A stretch of 64,000 nucleotides of DNA from Acorus gramineus (GCA_030737835.1 JAUJYN010000043.1:372001-436000), one strand, 5' to 3'. Positions 1 through 10,249 are shown, counted from the stretch's first letter. Notes: generated by a model not told the origin, from the letters alone. Numbers and translations: made by a program.

Positions 1-841
1 AGTGGGGAGAGACTATCGGTGGACCAAGGGCGACCATCAGCCTAGTCAGTCCCAATATCCTATGTCACCATATTGAGGGGTGAGGGTGAGGGTGTGGTGG
101 GCCGGCGATGTGGCGACCCACTGGGTTTGTGTAGGATGATTATCAGCCTATTAAGTCCCAATATCCCATGTCACCTATTGAGGGGTGAGGGTGCAGTGGG
201 TTGGCGATAGCGACCCACTGGTTTGTGAAGTCCCAACATACTTTGTCACCTATTGAAGGGTGAGGGTGAGGGTGTAGTGGGTTGGCGGTAGCGACCCACT
301 GGATTGTATAGTTGTTTCCATTTTGTGGCTTTTATTTATGAGGTTGTGGATTATAGCATCTGGTTGTGGTTAATATAAGTTGTGATGCATGGGTTGTGCT
401 GTTCACTGAACGTGTGGCTCACCCCTCGCATAATATTTTTTCTCCAGAGTCATCTGAGTCGGATCCAGAGGAGGAGCTCCCCGAGGGACTTCATCAGTAG
501 CGGAGTAGCGCCACGTCCCGCGAGTTTCAGAGGCTATCAGCATCCCTTGTGATTGTATGTATTTATTCCGTGCTTGGGCACACGTCTGTGTATTATTTGG
601 ATGTCTTTGTATGTATATTGGCTCTCACAGGACAATTGATTATGTATCGAGTCTGTAGTATGTTTTATTTACAGATTCAGTCTTTCGCTTTCGCATTTGG
701 TGTATATATCATGTCAGCCCTGCTTTTGTTGTTGTGTTGTCATTTTAGCTGTTGTGTGAGTATATTATTGAACTCATGTTTAGACTGATATCATATATAC
801 ACTTGCCGCGTCCCGGGGTCGGCCGGCCCTGGGGCGTGACA
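1..841 (+). mobile_element. 3' part of a long LTR (Ty3/gypsy-like family, here called family L)
   Basis: This is the right-hand part of a plus-oriented LTR whose left end lies outside the window. It ends with the family signature GGGGCGTGACA at 841 and matches 39290-39926 closely in order and content. Positions 1-310 hold three diverged copies of a block containing GGTGAGGGTGAGGGTG and GCGACCCACTGG, the internal tandem array typical of this family. It lies inside a minus-oriented LTR of the same family that resumes at 842. Treated as a fossil; no coding function is assigned. Confidence 0.85.
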
Positions 842-1928
842 TGCGCGACCACTCCTCGCGCACCCGCGCGCTCGTGAGCACGCACCCGCACGTGTCTGCG
901 CGCCCGACTGCGCCTGCCAGCGCCCTCCTGTGTGCGCCTGCGCGCGCACGCGCGCAAACAACTCCCGATGCGCGCCCAGCCAACCCTAACCCCATTTTAA
1001 CCCTTCCCAACCTCTCACACACACCCTAACACATCTACCCAACATGCATGACCCTCCCAACCAACCCTAAGCCATAAAAATCAAGAAAAGAAGGGGAAAG
1101 GCTCACCTTTGGAGGGGAAATGAAAGGGGGAGGCTCGGGGGCCCTCGACGCACCCGCGACCACCTCAACCGCCACCACCACTACCACCACCTCCTCAGCC
1201 TCTCCTCAGCCTCCTTCATGGCTGAAAATCAGGGGGGGAAGGATCAAGGAAAGGGAGCTTGAGAGAGGAGGAGATCAACAACAACAACAAAACCTACCAT
1301 CACTTCCTCCTCCACCATCTCCTTCTCTTTGTGACATTTTCACAAACACCTAGGGGGGCTTTGAAAAGAGAGAAGAGAGGGCCAAGATGTGGGCGTGGAA
1401 GTGAGAGGGAGAGAGAGAGAGAGAAGATATTTTTGGTTGCACACATAAATATCTAAAGAGGGATGGGAAATGACCATTTCATCCCTGACTTAGAAATTCT
1501 GCGCATGCTTCACTGGAACAGCCATAACTTCCTCAATATAGCTCCGAATTGCACAATTCCAAGTCCGTTGGAAAGCTAAGAAGATTATCTACAACTTTCA
1601 TGTTCATGCCAAGATCAACTAATCTCTCCAGCTATTCCGAAATTAGAGCTAAACATAGAACAGGGCTGCTGCCAGAATTTCCCTCCCCGGGGTATACTTG
1701 GAAAAATACCCATAACTTTTACTACAAGAATCCAGTTGACCTAATTCCACTTTTGTACGAAAGCTAACTCAAAACTGGACATCTCATAATAAAATCATAT
1801 TTAAACCTCTTCATCTTGGATTTTAACAAAATCAAATCCAAATACCAAATTGGAAATACATAACTTCGAGAAAAAAATTATGTAGCCAAATTTTCGAATA
1901 GAGCGCTCCAAATGACACAGGCACAACA
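842..1928 (-). mobile_element. Minus-oriented LTR fragment of family L
   Basis: Read on the minus strand this matches the left half of the family L LTRs elsewhere in the window. The LTR start appears as its reverse complement, ending GACACAGGCACAACA at 1928. The segment 842-980 is very GC-rich with alternating CG/CA steps and corresponds to the variable GC block at 38.0-38.5 kb and 59.04-59.27 kb. The plus LTR at 1-841 sits inside it. It directly abuts the FAR1-like gene leader. Fossil. Confidence 0.85.
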
Positions 1929-3118
1929 TCAGTCCTCATAAATATAGCACAAACCCTTGAAAATTCTCTGTGTTACACACACAGAACTCATTTTGCCTTC
2001 TAGAAAAGAAAAGGGGAAAAGGAAAAAAGATAGCACCTACGGTGGCACTGTTATGAAGAAGGGTTGAACTCTGCACCTATATTTCTTTTTTACTGAATCT
2101 GTTTAAATCATGAACATGAACGTCCAGTGTTTTTTTCCCTTTTTTTATAGCTTGATTTCATGCAATTCTTGATTCTATAGTTGGTCTTCATTTACACCAA
2201 TTAATGTTCACATTTATGATTATGTACACATTTTTGTTCTTCTGCTCTCAACCAGAGAAAAAAATTTGCATTCATAATATAGCAAGTTTATCATGATTTG
2301 AATGCAAAGTGTCTTTTCTTTCCCTACATTGGTTTAGCATCAAATAATGTATTCTTGGCATGGATTTCATGGATTTCTGTTGCTTTTGAATCACCTATTT
2401 TTTTGTCCTTTTCTTGAAGGAATTATGGGTTTGGGAGAGTATCTTGTTTTAGTAGACTTTCTTTCAAGTTTTACATATCTCATTTCCACTTTCTAAATGG
2501 ATCTTAGCCTCCTTTTGTTAATATGGGGGTTCCAGTTGTATTTTTTCATTCTCATGAGTGTAACCTGTCCCTTTTTGTGCTTATATAGTTATGTTTTAAA
2601 TTGATTTGGACTTGTTCATAATATAGCAGTTTAATCATAATTTGAATGAGAAATATCTTTTCATTCTCTACATTGACTCAACATCAAATAATGTGTTCTT
2701 GCCATGGATTTGTTTGACTTCTAGTACTTTTGAATCACCTCATTTTTTTCCCATCTTGAAGGAATTATGGGATTTGGAGAGTCTCTGGTTTAGATAGACT
2801 TTTTTTGTTCATGTGGGGTTTCAGTTTTGTTTTTCTAATCCCATAGTGTCACCTTCCCATGTATGTGCTCATAGAGTTCTCTTTTTATGGACTTGTGCAT
2901 ATATTTTATCAAGAGTGTAATTTGAATGAGGACACCTTTTGATCCATTGACTCAACATACCATAACATGCTTTTTTGGTGTGGTTCGAATCATTAAAGTA
3001 GTTTATCTTAGGTGATATAGATAGAGATAAATCTCTTGTGCTTTATTTTGTTTGTGTTGTTGGAGCATTCTTTACCTTTTGATATTATTGAAACTAATCA
3101 TTTTGGTTACTTTACCAG
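1929..3118 (+). other. Non-coding leader of the FAR1-like gene, first part
   Basis: No coding region is evident. The sequence is T-rich on the plus strand, as plant introns are, and lies upstream of a small exon with good splice sites (3119-3196). It probably contains 5' untranslated sequence and an intron of the FAR1-like gene. It includes most of the diverged duplications listed separately at 2272-3620. The transcription start cannot be placed. Confidence 0.45.
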
Positions 3119-3620
3119 GGAATAGCACAAATAAAGATGAGATAGAGGAGACGTGCTTGCAGTCCAAGATGAGGTGAATCTTCTAATCTAAACAAGGTAA
3201 TATCTTATTAGCATGGACATGTTTAAAAATTCGTCAATTGTAAGTTATATTTAGAACAAGAAACTTCTTTGATACAGTAATATTTTGATTATAGTTGAAA
3301 CATTTTTCACATTTTTTGGTTTACACACTCTTGTTTTAGGATAGTCTCTTATTTTAGGAGACTTTCTTCATCATTTTTTAAGAGAGTCTTGTTTTAAGAG
3401 AATCAAATTTTTTTCTCATGCAACTTGGGGAGTATCTTGTTTTAGGAGACTTTCTTTCAAGTTTTACATATCCTCCTCTCCTCTTTTGTTTTCAAATGGG
3501 TCTTAGCCTCCTTTTGTGAACGTGAGGTTCCAATTTTATTTACCTAATCATAACATAAGTATAACCTTTCCCTTATTTGTGCTATTACAATCGCGTTTTA
3601 AATTGATTTGGATTTGTTAG
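2272..3620 (+). repeat. Diverged direct repeats in the FAR1-like leader
   Basis: A block starting CATAATATAGCA at 2272 recurs at 2617 and, more decayed, at about 2899. A part of it, from GAGTATCTTGTTTTAG onward to TTTTAAATTGATTTGGA, recurs at 3427-3620. Shared landmarks are GAAGGAATTATGGG, TCTTAGCCTCCTTTTG and AATTTGAATG. The period is about 280-345 bp. This looks like old tandem duplication of intron sequence rather than a transposon, since no terminal repeats are visible. Confidence 0.7.
3119..3196 (+). other. Probable untranslated exon of the FAR1-like gene
   Basis: A 78-bp segment lies between a pyrimidine-rich acceptor (TTTACCAG, ending 3118) and a donor (AACAAG/GTAATAT, GT at 3197). 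It contains only very short ATG-stop units (ATGAGATAG, ATGAGGTGA), which could act as upstream reading frames. The next acceptor, GATGTTCAG at 3744, lies just ahead of the start codon. Leader introns are usual in FHY3/FAR1 genes. The exon is inferred from splice signals only. Confidence 0.45.
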
Positions 3621-3750
3621 TTAACCCTGTGTAGATTACTTAGTCATCTTAATGTAGTTAATATTAGATGAAAGTGTTGTTGGTGTTATTATTTTTTATT
3701 TTCATCACTCCATGAACTCATTTGGTTCCACTACTTGATGTTCAGTGAAA

Positions 3751-4815
3751 ATGTTCAATTCTGAAGAAATTGAGGCTGAAAATGTGGAAACATTGTATGG
3801 TGATGATGGTGAAAATTGGATTCCCGATGTTGATGATCAGGTTAAACCAGTGGTTGGGATGTCATTTGAATCTCTTGAAGAAGCTGAGAAGTTCTATTTG
3901 AAGTATGCCAAGATTGCGGGCTTCGGGGTTCGAAAATCCTCTACAAAGTACCGAAACAAAGAGGGATCAAAGGAACTTTATTTGAGAGCTTTTGTTTGTT
4001 CCAAAGAAGGATTTAAAAACTCATCAAGCAGTAGCAGTGGCATTCATAAACCAATTCGAGGACATACAAGATTAGGGTGCAAGGCTAAAATATCTTTCAT
4101 AAAAGATGATGGAATATGGATGGTTCACAATTTTGTTGAAGGTCATGCGCATGCGTTGTGCACTCCTCGAAAAACACATCTTCTGAGATCACATAGAGAA
4201 GTGACAAATGCCCAAAAGTCTCTGATCCATAAATTTAGAGGAGCAAATGTCAGCACCTCACAAACCGTCTCTATATTCGGCTTAGATTCCGGAGGATATC
4301 AAGATATAGGATGCACAGAAAGAGATATTCGAAACTATTTATCGAAAACTCAAAATGAAATGAAAGATTATGATGCAGAATTGTTTTTAAATCATTTCAA
4401 AGAAAAAGCTGAAATGAATCCTTCTTATTATTTTGCATATGAAGTCGATGATGAGAACAGGTTAACACATAGTTTTTGGGCTGATGGTGGAGCAAGAAAG
4501 GCATATGCATATTTCGGGGATGTAGTTGTGTTTGACACAACTTATAGCACAAATAAATATTCATTAGTATGTGCACCCTTCACCGGAGTGAATCACCATT
4601 TTCAGTCTATTAATTTCGGTTGTGGATTATTAAAAGATGAGAAGATGGATTCTTTCTTGTGGCTTTTTGAAAAATGGCAAGAGGCAATGGGAAATTGTCC
4701 ACCAAAAGCATTTATCACAGATCAAGATCCTGCCATAGGGGCTGCAATTGCACACTTATTCCCCAATGTTACTCACCGATTTTGTATATGGCACATAAAA
4801 CATGAGCACATCTGA
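3751..4815 (+). CDS. FAR1/FHY3-related protein, C-terminally truncated
   Basis: The predicted protein has 354 residues from the ATG at 3751, which lies just after a splice acceptor (TTCAG, ending 3744). Residues about 45-135 form the FAR1 DNA-binding region, with C83, C110, H132 and H134 arranged as in the WRKY-GCM1 zinc fold (VCSK, LGCK, GHAHAL). Residues about 255-350 match the MULE transposase domain, with FDTTYS (D262), ITDQD (D324, D326) and FCIWHI. FAR1 proteins are domesticated Mutator-like transposases; FHY3 and FAR1 activate phytochrome A signalling genes in the nucleus. Family members are usually 650-850 residues. This one stops right after the HIKH segment, so the third acidic residue and the SWIM zinc finger are missing. 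It may be a truncated pseudogene, or a short FRF-like protein that keeps the DNA-binding part and could compete with full-length members. The truncation is seen directly; any activity is inference. Confidence 0.75.
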   Translation: MFNSEEIEAENVETLYGDDGENWIPDVDDQVKPVVGMSFESLEEAEKFYLKYAKIAGFGVRKSSTKYRNKEGSKELYLRAFVCSKEGFKNSSSSSSGIHKPIRGHTRLGCKAKISFIKDDGIWMVHNFVEGHAHALCTPRKTHLLRSHREVTNAQKSLIHKFRGANVSTSQTVSIFGLDSGGYQDIGCTERDIRNYLSKTQNEMKDYDAELFLNHFKEKAEMNPSYYFAYEVDDENRLTHSFWADGGARKAYAYFGDVVVFDTTYSTNKYSLVCAPFTGVNHHFQSINFGCGLLKDEKMDSFLWLFEKWQEAMGNCPPKAFITDQDPAIGAAIAHLFPNVTHRFCIWHIKHEHI

Positions 4816-5260
4816 AAACACTATTAACAAGCAACAATATGGGTCCCAATATTGTAGTCCTAAGGATAAAACATCTACTTAAAAGGCTGATGAAAGCCAA
4901 TGTGCAAACCTGTTGTACTTCACTTGCGTCACCTTTTATTCTCATCACTGGATTTACATGATGGTTATTGGATGACGACAAAAATGAGGAGACCATTCTA
5001 ATAAAAAAAAATTAGGTTTTCTTTCTCATTTAGAATTACTCGTGTAATTGTTTATTTTACAATAGAGAATTTTTTTATGGCAAACTTTTCAAGCATTGAA
5101 CTAGAAGGAAAACAAGACACATGCCCACAGAGAGAATGATAACTCCTCGGACACATAGACAATTAGGTGAAAGAATCACAAAAACTCTACACGATTACAT
5201 GAATACTTGATTGACTAACAAAATATATGTCGCGTATTACAAGAAGGAAAGGTTGCATAC
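4816..5260. other. Gap between FAR1-like stop and MUSE-like exon 2
   Basis: No recognisable continuation of the FAR1-like domains occurs after the stop, in any frame. On the minus strand this would be intron or downstream sequence of the MUSE13/14-like gene, since it follows a good donor site at 5260. I see no third MATH exon here. Confidence 0.4.
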
Positions 5261-6723
5261 CACTTGTATCCTCCAACCTCAAATGCATTGCTCCAAAGCT
5301 CCCTTTTAGTTATAGTTGAAAAATTCTCAATCTTCCATGTAAATTTTCCATAGAGATCAGCGGGCTTTGGACCTGCAAAAAGAGATGGATCAATACGTGC
5401 AAATGTTGATCATATCTTCACCTACTAGAAGCACTCAAGCATGTGAACAATTGTTGTTAGTTAAAGAGTAGTACATAAAATCTAGTTTTTGATTTTTTGC
5501 ATCTGAAGCATAAAACTCAATTTTAGTATCCCAGCATAAAATCTAGAGAGTTTGAGCACCCATTTGGTTCAAGAAAAGAAAAAACAAAGAATAGGAATAG
5601 CCATTTTGCTAAGGAATTGTTCTTCCAATTTGTTTTGTTATTTCTATGGATAAAAAACAGGATAAGCAGGACGACTGAATGGATAAAAAGTCACACATAG
5701 TTATTCAAGCTTTCACCTAGAAGACATTTTTAGTTTACCCAAGTAGAACAGTGATTGAGATGAACCAATTCAAGGTTTTTTTTTTTTTGCAGCTCAATGT
5801 AATAAATATAAGATTTCATCTAATTCCTATTCTTATTCACCCAGTAATTGGGTTTTACCCTCAAACCATATGGGACCTTAGGGATTTAATAATGTACTAT
5901 ACTCACACTGCTTGATACGACAAGAAGAGACTAAATATAGAAAAGCCCACGCTAATTTTTCAAGTGATCAGAAGCCATTAATTAGTACTGACTTCTATAC
6001 CAAATGCACCTGGCATCAGTCCAAGCAGCAACTCAAATATGAAATACATTTCTCACAGATTCCTATATAAAACTTGGAAGTTTTATAGTAATCCTAGCTA
6101 TTGGTTGCATTTACCAGCTACACTATTCAGTATGGCTAGCTTTCCTCTTCAAAACTATAATATAGAATCCTTGTATCCCTTCTCTAGCATTATCCCACAC
6201 TCAACACTCACTTAATGATAAACCATTCTCTCTAACCATTAAATTATTGCCCTACCTTCACCTTATGAAATGCTTCAAAGTTTTGAAAATCAGTAAGTTC
6301 AGGTGCTTACAGATGCAAGTTCACACTTAAAGAAAATCATAACATGATTACCACATTTAAAAGAGATCCTCGATTCGTATTACTACAGTCTAGAGAGAGA
6401 GAAAAAAAAGTCTGTTTTAGTTACACCCAAGTCACACGAGCATAAGATTAGGTGGGTCCAGAAGTGACCAGAATTAAGATAAGACAATCTAGAGAAACAA
6501 ATTCAGACACACAACCACAGAGAGGGAGAGGGAGAGTACTGCAATCATCATCATCATCATCATCGGTGTCCCAATAAGGCGGAGAAGTGGAAGGGATCCC
6601 ATTCTCCACCTGGTCACAGGACCTCCATTCGGCCAAGGAATCACCCGACAGGCATCGCTGGCCGCTCGATATCCCATCTGAACCCCTCCCCATCACATAA
6701 TCTTCACTCGAGCCCCCGGCCAT
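5261..6723 (-). CDS. MUSE13/14 (TRAF1A/B)-like MATH-domain protein, first two coding exons
   Basis: Two exons on the minus strand join in frame: exon 1 complement(6540..6723), 61 codons plus one base from ATG at 6723, and exon 2 complement(5261..5372), 112 bp. Donor (GCA/GTACTC) and acceptor (TTTTTGCAG) are canonical. Exon 1 carries AEWRSCDQVENG, PSTSPPYWDTD and an aspartate run. Exon 2 carries KPADLYGKFTWKIENFS and FEVGGYKW, the opening of a MATH/TRAF domain, and ends at a donor inside the Trp codon. Arabidopsis MUSE13 and MUSE14 share this layout (SEQ-VENGTPSTSPPYWD, acidic run, MATH); they are cytoplasmic adaptors that promote SCF-dependent turnover of NLR immune receptors and regulate autophagy. 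About 99 of an expected 1,000-plus residues are present. No third exon is seen before the oppositely oriented FAR1-like gene, so this is a gene broken off after exon 2, or one whose next intron spans the FAR1-like locus and leaves the window. The family call rests on remembered motifs. Confidence 0.7.
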
Positions 6724-7550
6724 GGTAATGTTTCCTCCAGCAAAACTCAATGAGAGAAACAAAAACTTATGATTATCTAACCTCCTTAGAAAGCTTAAAC
6801 CCAATATTCAATTGTACAAATCAATTGGAAGACAAATAATGAATGCCAAAATTATATCAAAACATCCAACCCATCTGCCCCAAAAGGCACAAAATCAAAA
6901 AATTTAAGATATCCACATCAAAACAATCTGAAGAAAGTCAATTCTCAACAAATTCCAATGTAAATAAAAAAACCTATCTCTAATTCTGTAAAATTTCAAG
7001 CACAACCAACATTCAAGAAAAAAGAACCCAATTGAGAGAACAAACGAATCCGAATCGAGAGAATCGAAAACAGATGTCACAAAGAGAGATCCAAAGATAA
7101 AACCTTCAAAGAATGAATGGGATGAGCGTCTCTTCTTTTGCTCTATCTGAGAGAGAGGCACGAAAAATTACGACAAGATTTGCGGCTCCCAATGGCTCCA
7201 GGGGACGTCGAGGGGTCGCAATAGGGGACGTCGAGGGGTCGCCGGGGTCCGTGCGGTCGTCGTTGATGGGGTCGCAGTCGTCAGTCGTCGACGGGGGAAT
7301 ATGTGTGTTTGAGCGAGAGAGAGTGAGAGAGAGATGGGGTGAGTGAGAGAGAGAGAGAGAGATGGGTTTCGACCCTTTTTTTTTTTTGCCTTTGTTTTTT
7401 TTTTTAAAAAAAAACGTGGACCGTGCGATCACGAGATCAACGATCGCACGGTTCTTATATAAGACGCACGATAGGGTGCACCGTACGCATGGTCGCACCC
7501 TATCACCCCCGCCCCTCCTCTATATATATATATACAGCGAGGATCTTAGA
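6724..7550 (-). promoter_or_regulatory. Leader and promoter region of the MUSE-like gene
   Basis: Upstream of the ATG at 6723 on the minus strand. A donor-like site at 7104/7103 (minus TTTGAAG/GTTTTATC) suggests a leader intron between about 7.1 and 6.75 kb. Farther out are a tandem 25-bp duplication with GGGGACGTCGAGGGGTCGC (about 7200-7245), a GA microsatellite (about 7316-7362) and a T tract (7376-7405). A TATATAA motif lies at about 7456 and a (TA)n run at 7521-7532. No open gene is present; frames here are compositional. Confidence 0.4.
7419..7505. repeat. Two adjacent short inverted repeats
   Basis: CCGTGCGATC at about 7421 pairs with GATCGCACGG at about 7443. Then ATAGGGTGCACC at about 7471 pairs with GGTCGCACCCTAT ending at about 7504. 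A TATATAA motif lies between the two hairpins. Both could form short stems, and similar GCAC cores occur in both. Confidence 0.6.
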
Positions 7551-7552
7551 TG

Positions 7553-8165
7553 GACGCCCGTGGATTTAAAAATGGGGGCGGTTATTTCAACCCCATCAAT
7601 TCCTTCACCCACCCCTTTTTTTGTGTGTGATCCTAACCCACCCCTCACCTCCGCCCGCCTCCACGAAGCCCTCATCGTTCTCGACCATATGTCCTGCAAC
7701 AACCTCCTCGCCTCCCCCTCCTCCTACTCCACCCTCCACCACCACCTCTCCAACCTCCCTCCCCCTCTCTCTACCAACCGGGTCCGACGCGCACGCCTAG
7801 ATTGAGGGCGGAGAGGTAGTACTCGTTCGGGCGAAAGCCGGAACTGAGCATGGAAATGAAGGTGGAGACCGCCTCCTCGGGAAGGATGTTGCGCGTGAAT
7901 GTCGAGACTAGCGTGGTGGTTGGAGAGCTGGCGGTGGAGGGCGTTGGCGGATGCATTGGCGGAGGAGGGCGGAGTAGGAGAAGGGGGAGGCAGGGAGGTT
8001 GTCGCGGGACATGCGGTCGAGGACGATGAGGGCTTCACGGAGGCGGACGGAGGAGGCGAGAGGGTGGGTTAGGATAAAAAAAAAAAAAAAAAGAGTGGGT
8101 GGAGGAGTCGATGGGGTTGAAATAACCGCCCCCCTTTCAAAAATTGCGGACGGTTTTAGGGATAT
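7553..8165. pseudogene. Inverted duplication of a PPR gene 5' fragment
   Basis: The plus-strand arm (about 7565-7765) and minus-strand arm (about 8140-7957) are near mirror copies. Both contain GGCGGTTATTTCAACCCCAT, a polyT/A tract, then GAAGCCCTCATCGT and CTCGACC. On the minus strand the frame reads REALIVLDRMSRDNLPAS and further in EAVSTFISMLSSGFRPNEYY, a typical PPR helix pair (organelle RNA-binding repeat). The plus arm repeats only the first part (HEALIVLDHMSCNNLLAS). The loop of about 190 bp holds the unduplicated PPR sequence. No intact PPR protein is encoded; a full one would have many such 35-residue repeats. Transcription across it would give a long imperfect hairpin. Confidence 0.7.
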
Positions 8166-8300
8166 TGAATGGGTGGCTCACATTCAAACAATCAAAAGCA
8201 GAAGGTCCACCATCGTTTAACCTAACCAACCCATCTAACCATCCCCAATTAACCTAACCAACCCCAACAACCTAACCCAACCCATCTTCTCTCTTTGCTT
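8166..8300. other. Short intergenic tract with CCTAACC-like simple sequence
   Basis: Positions 8219-8285 are a degenerate CCTAACCAACCC-type simple sequence. No gene is seen. It does not match the plant telomere unit. Confidence 0.5.
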
Positions 8301-9181
8301 GGGTGCGTCTATCCCCACCCAGCATTTTTCTAAACCCACCATAAAAAAAACAAAACAAAAAAAACCAGTGTTTGACTGTTCTCACCAATTCAGATCGACA
8401 GAACTTGATCGTCATTTCAGGTTTTGGGCGGCCAAATTTAGTCGCCATTTCAGATTTTGGGCGACCGGACTTGGTCGCAATTTCAGACTTTGGGCGACTG
8501 TAATTGGTCGAACGGGGTTCAAAACTATATCTACCTATTTTTTTGTAAACAAATAACTTTTTGGGTTTATCCATCATAGTCTACATTTATTCTTTTATCA
8601 AAACAACAACTAAGGGGCTGAAAAAAATGTAAGTAGGTATACTTTCAATTAATTCAAATTTTTATAGAAAAATATTTTATTAGACAAATATATATCATTT
8701 TTAAGTTTCGTTTGAATTCGTAGTTAAGAGGATTCTTCGTTTGAAAACAAAAAAAAACTATAAGTTGATCCAAACACATTATATATTTGGCTTTTCAAAA
8801 TTAGTCCGTCACTTATGTAAAAAAAAATTATTCTTATATTCTACATTTAAGAATAATAATTGATTCTTCTTACATTACAACTCAAGGAAATGGTACGAAT
8901 GATTCAAGGAAGATATACGTCATGGAATTATGTTTCCAAGAAAAAAATTTATAAACTTTATTACAAATCCTGTTCGACCAAGTTCGATCGCCCGAAACTT
9001 GAAATGGCGACCAATTCCGGTCGCCCAAAATCTGAAATGGCGATCAAGTCCGGTCGTCCAAAATCTGATGTGGCGATTAAATCTGGTCAACCTGACCGGA
9101 TCGGTGGGAAAAGATAAAACACCGATTTTTTTTTCTTGATTGGTGGGGTAAACAATATGCTTAGTGGGGATAGCCGTGCCC
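8301..9181. mobile_element. Foldback-type DNA element 1 (MULE-like)
   Basis: An 881-bp element with long inverted arms. The left end reads GGGTGCGTCTATCCCCACC and the right end, reversed, GGGCACGGCTATCCCCACT. Inside each arm lie three tandem units of about 33 bp with core TTTCAGATTTTGGGCGACC (left about 8393-8510, right about 8977-9095, inverted). The centre (about 8550-8930) is AT-rich and non-coding. Flanks TCTTTGCTT (8292-8300) and TCTCTGGTT (9182-9190) agree at 7 of 9 positions, in keeping with an aged 9-bp target duplication as made by Mutator-like elements. Long inverted ends built of tandem repeats are the hallmark of plant foldback elements. It carries no transposase and must have been moved in trans. 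Confidence 0.75.
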
Positions 9182-9190
9182 TCTCTGGTT

Positions 9191-10240
9191 CTCCCCCTCA
9201 CAGAAAACCAAAACGAAAAAATAAAAAACCTACTATCTGTCTCTCCCCGACCGAAGCCCCTGAAATCACCCGCTCCCCCTCTCGGCCTCCTTGAAGCCGC
9301 TGCCCCTCAACAGCCCGCCTCCGCCGCTCAACACAACCCTCCCCGACGCCGCTCAAATGGCCGCCTCTCGTCCTCCCCGACGCCGCTGCCGCAGCCTGCA
9401 CTCCCGACGCCGCGATCGACCTAGGAAGGTTCGTCCTAGTCCCTCCATGACGATTTATTTTGTAGATCTAGTTTTTTTTTTTTTTTACTGAATTCTATGG
9501 TTTTAGCTTTGTTGATTTAGGGGTTTTTGTTTTCCTATTTTTGAACTTCATATATGTAGTTTGTGTGTGCTTTTGCTTTGTTGTTGGGAGATCGTGGAAG
9601 TGATTTGTTACAGAGGTAGCTAAAAATATACAGTTTTTTTTTAAGTGCTCAATTTTTTTACTTATGTTTGAATGCTAGTTCTTCTTCATAAAAATTATGA
9701 AAAACCCCGAGTTTGATCCCATGTAACATTATACGGTCATCATCAATGTTTGAGAAGGTTGAGATTTAACTGGATCTATCAGTTTAGCTTTGTTGATTTA
9801 GTTTTTTTCTTTTAAACTCATGTTAGGGTTTAGTTTTCTCAAGATAATGTGGGTGTTACTGGATTTGAGTGGATTTGATCATTGAAGCATAGATGAAATC
9901 GGATTGAGAATATGCTCTTGAATTTTAATTTTTTTGTTGTTGTTGTTGGTTCTGATTTTGCAAATATGGAGGCATCAATACCCCTGTTTGTTGCATTTAG
10001 TATGTTTGGATTTGAGTGGATTGGATCATGGAAGCATACATGAACATGGATGTATTTTGATTCAATGTTTCTAATTCACTCTTTTGTTTTTATGCAGGTT
10101 TATCCTAAAAAAGCTAGAGATGGATGCATTTTGTGATTGTTGTTTATAAGTAAAGAGGGAGTAATTGTTGTTTCTATGTTATATTTTGGTTGTTGTCATC
10201 CCATATGGTACTGTTTGGAGTTTTTAAGATGTTCTATCTT
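9191..10240 (+). other. GC-rich tract followed by intron-like sequence
   Basis: Positions 9240-9430 are C-rich with CCGACGCCGC motifs and resemble a plant leader. They are followed by AGGAAG/GTTCGT (donor-like, about 9428) and, after about 670 bp of T-rich sequence, by TTTTTATGCAG (acceptor-like, ending about 10098). This could be a spliced non-coding transcript or the broken 5' end of a gene. No protein homology was recognised. Foldback element 2 lies downstream in the same stretch. Confidence 0.3.
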
Positions 10241-10249
10241 AATTTTTTT

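Noticed and set aside
7106-7498. 130-residue minus-strand frame upstream of the MUSE-like gene
   Set aside because: It spans a T/A tract, a GA microsatellite and the short stems, and gives low-complexity Lys/Ser runs. It is leader or promoter composition.
8219-8290. CCTAACC-like run as interstitial telomere repeat
   Set aside because: The units are CCTAACCAACCC-like and irregular, not CCCTAAA. A degenerate simple sequence is enough to explain it.
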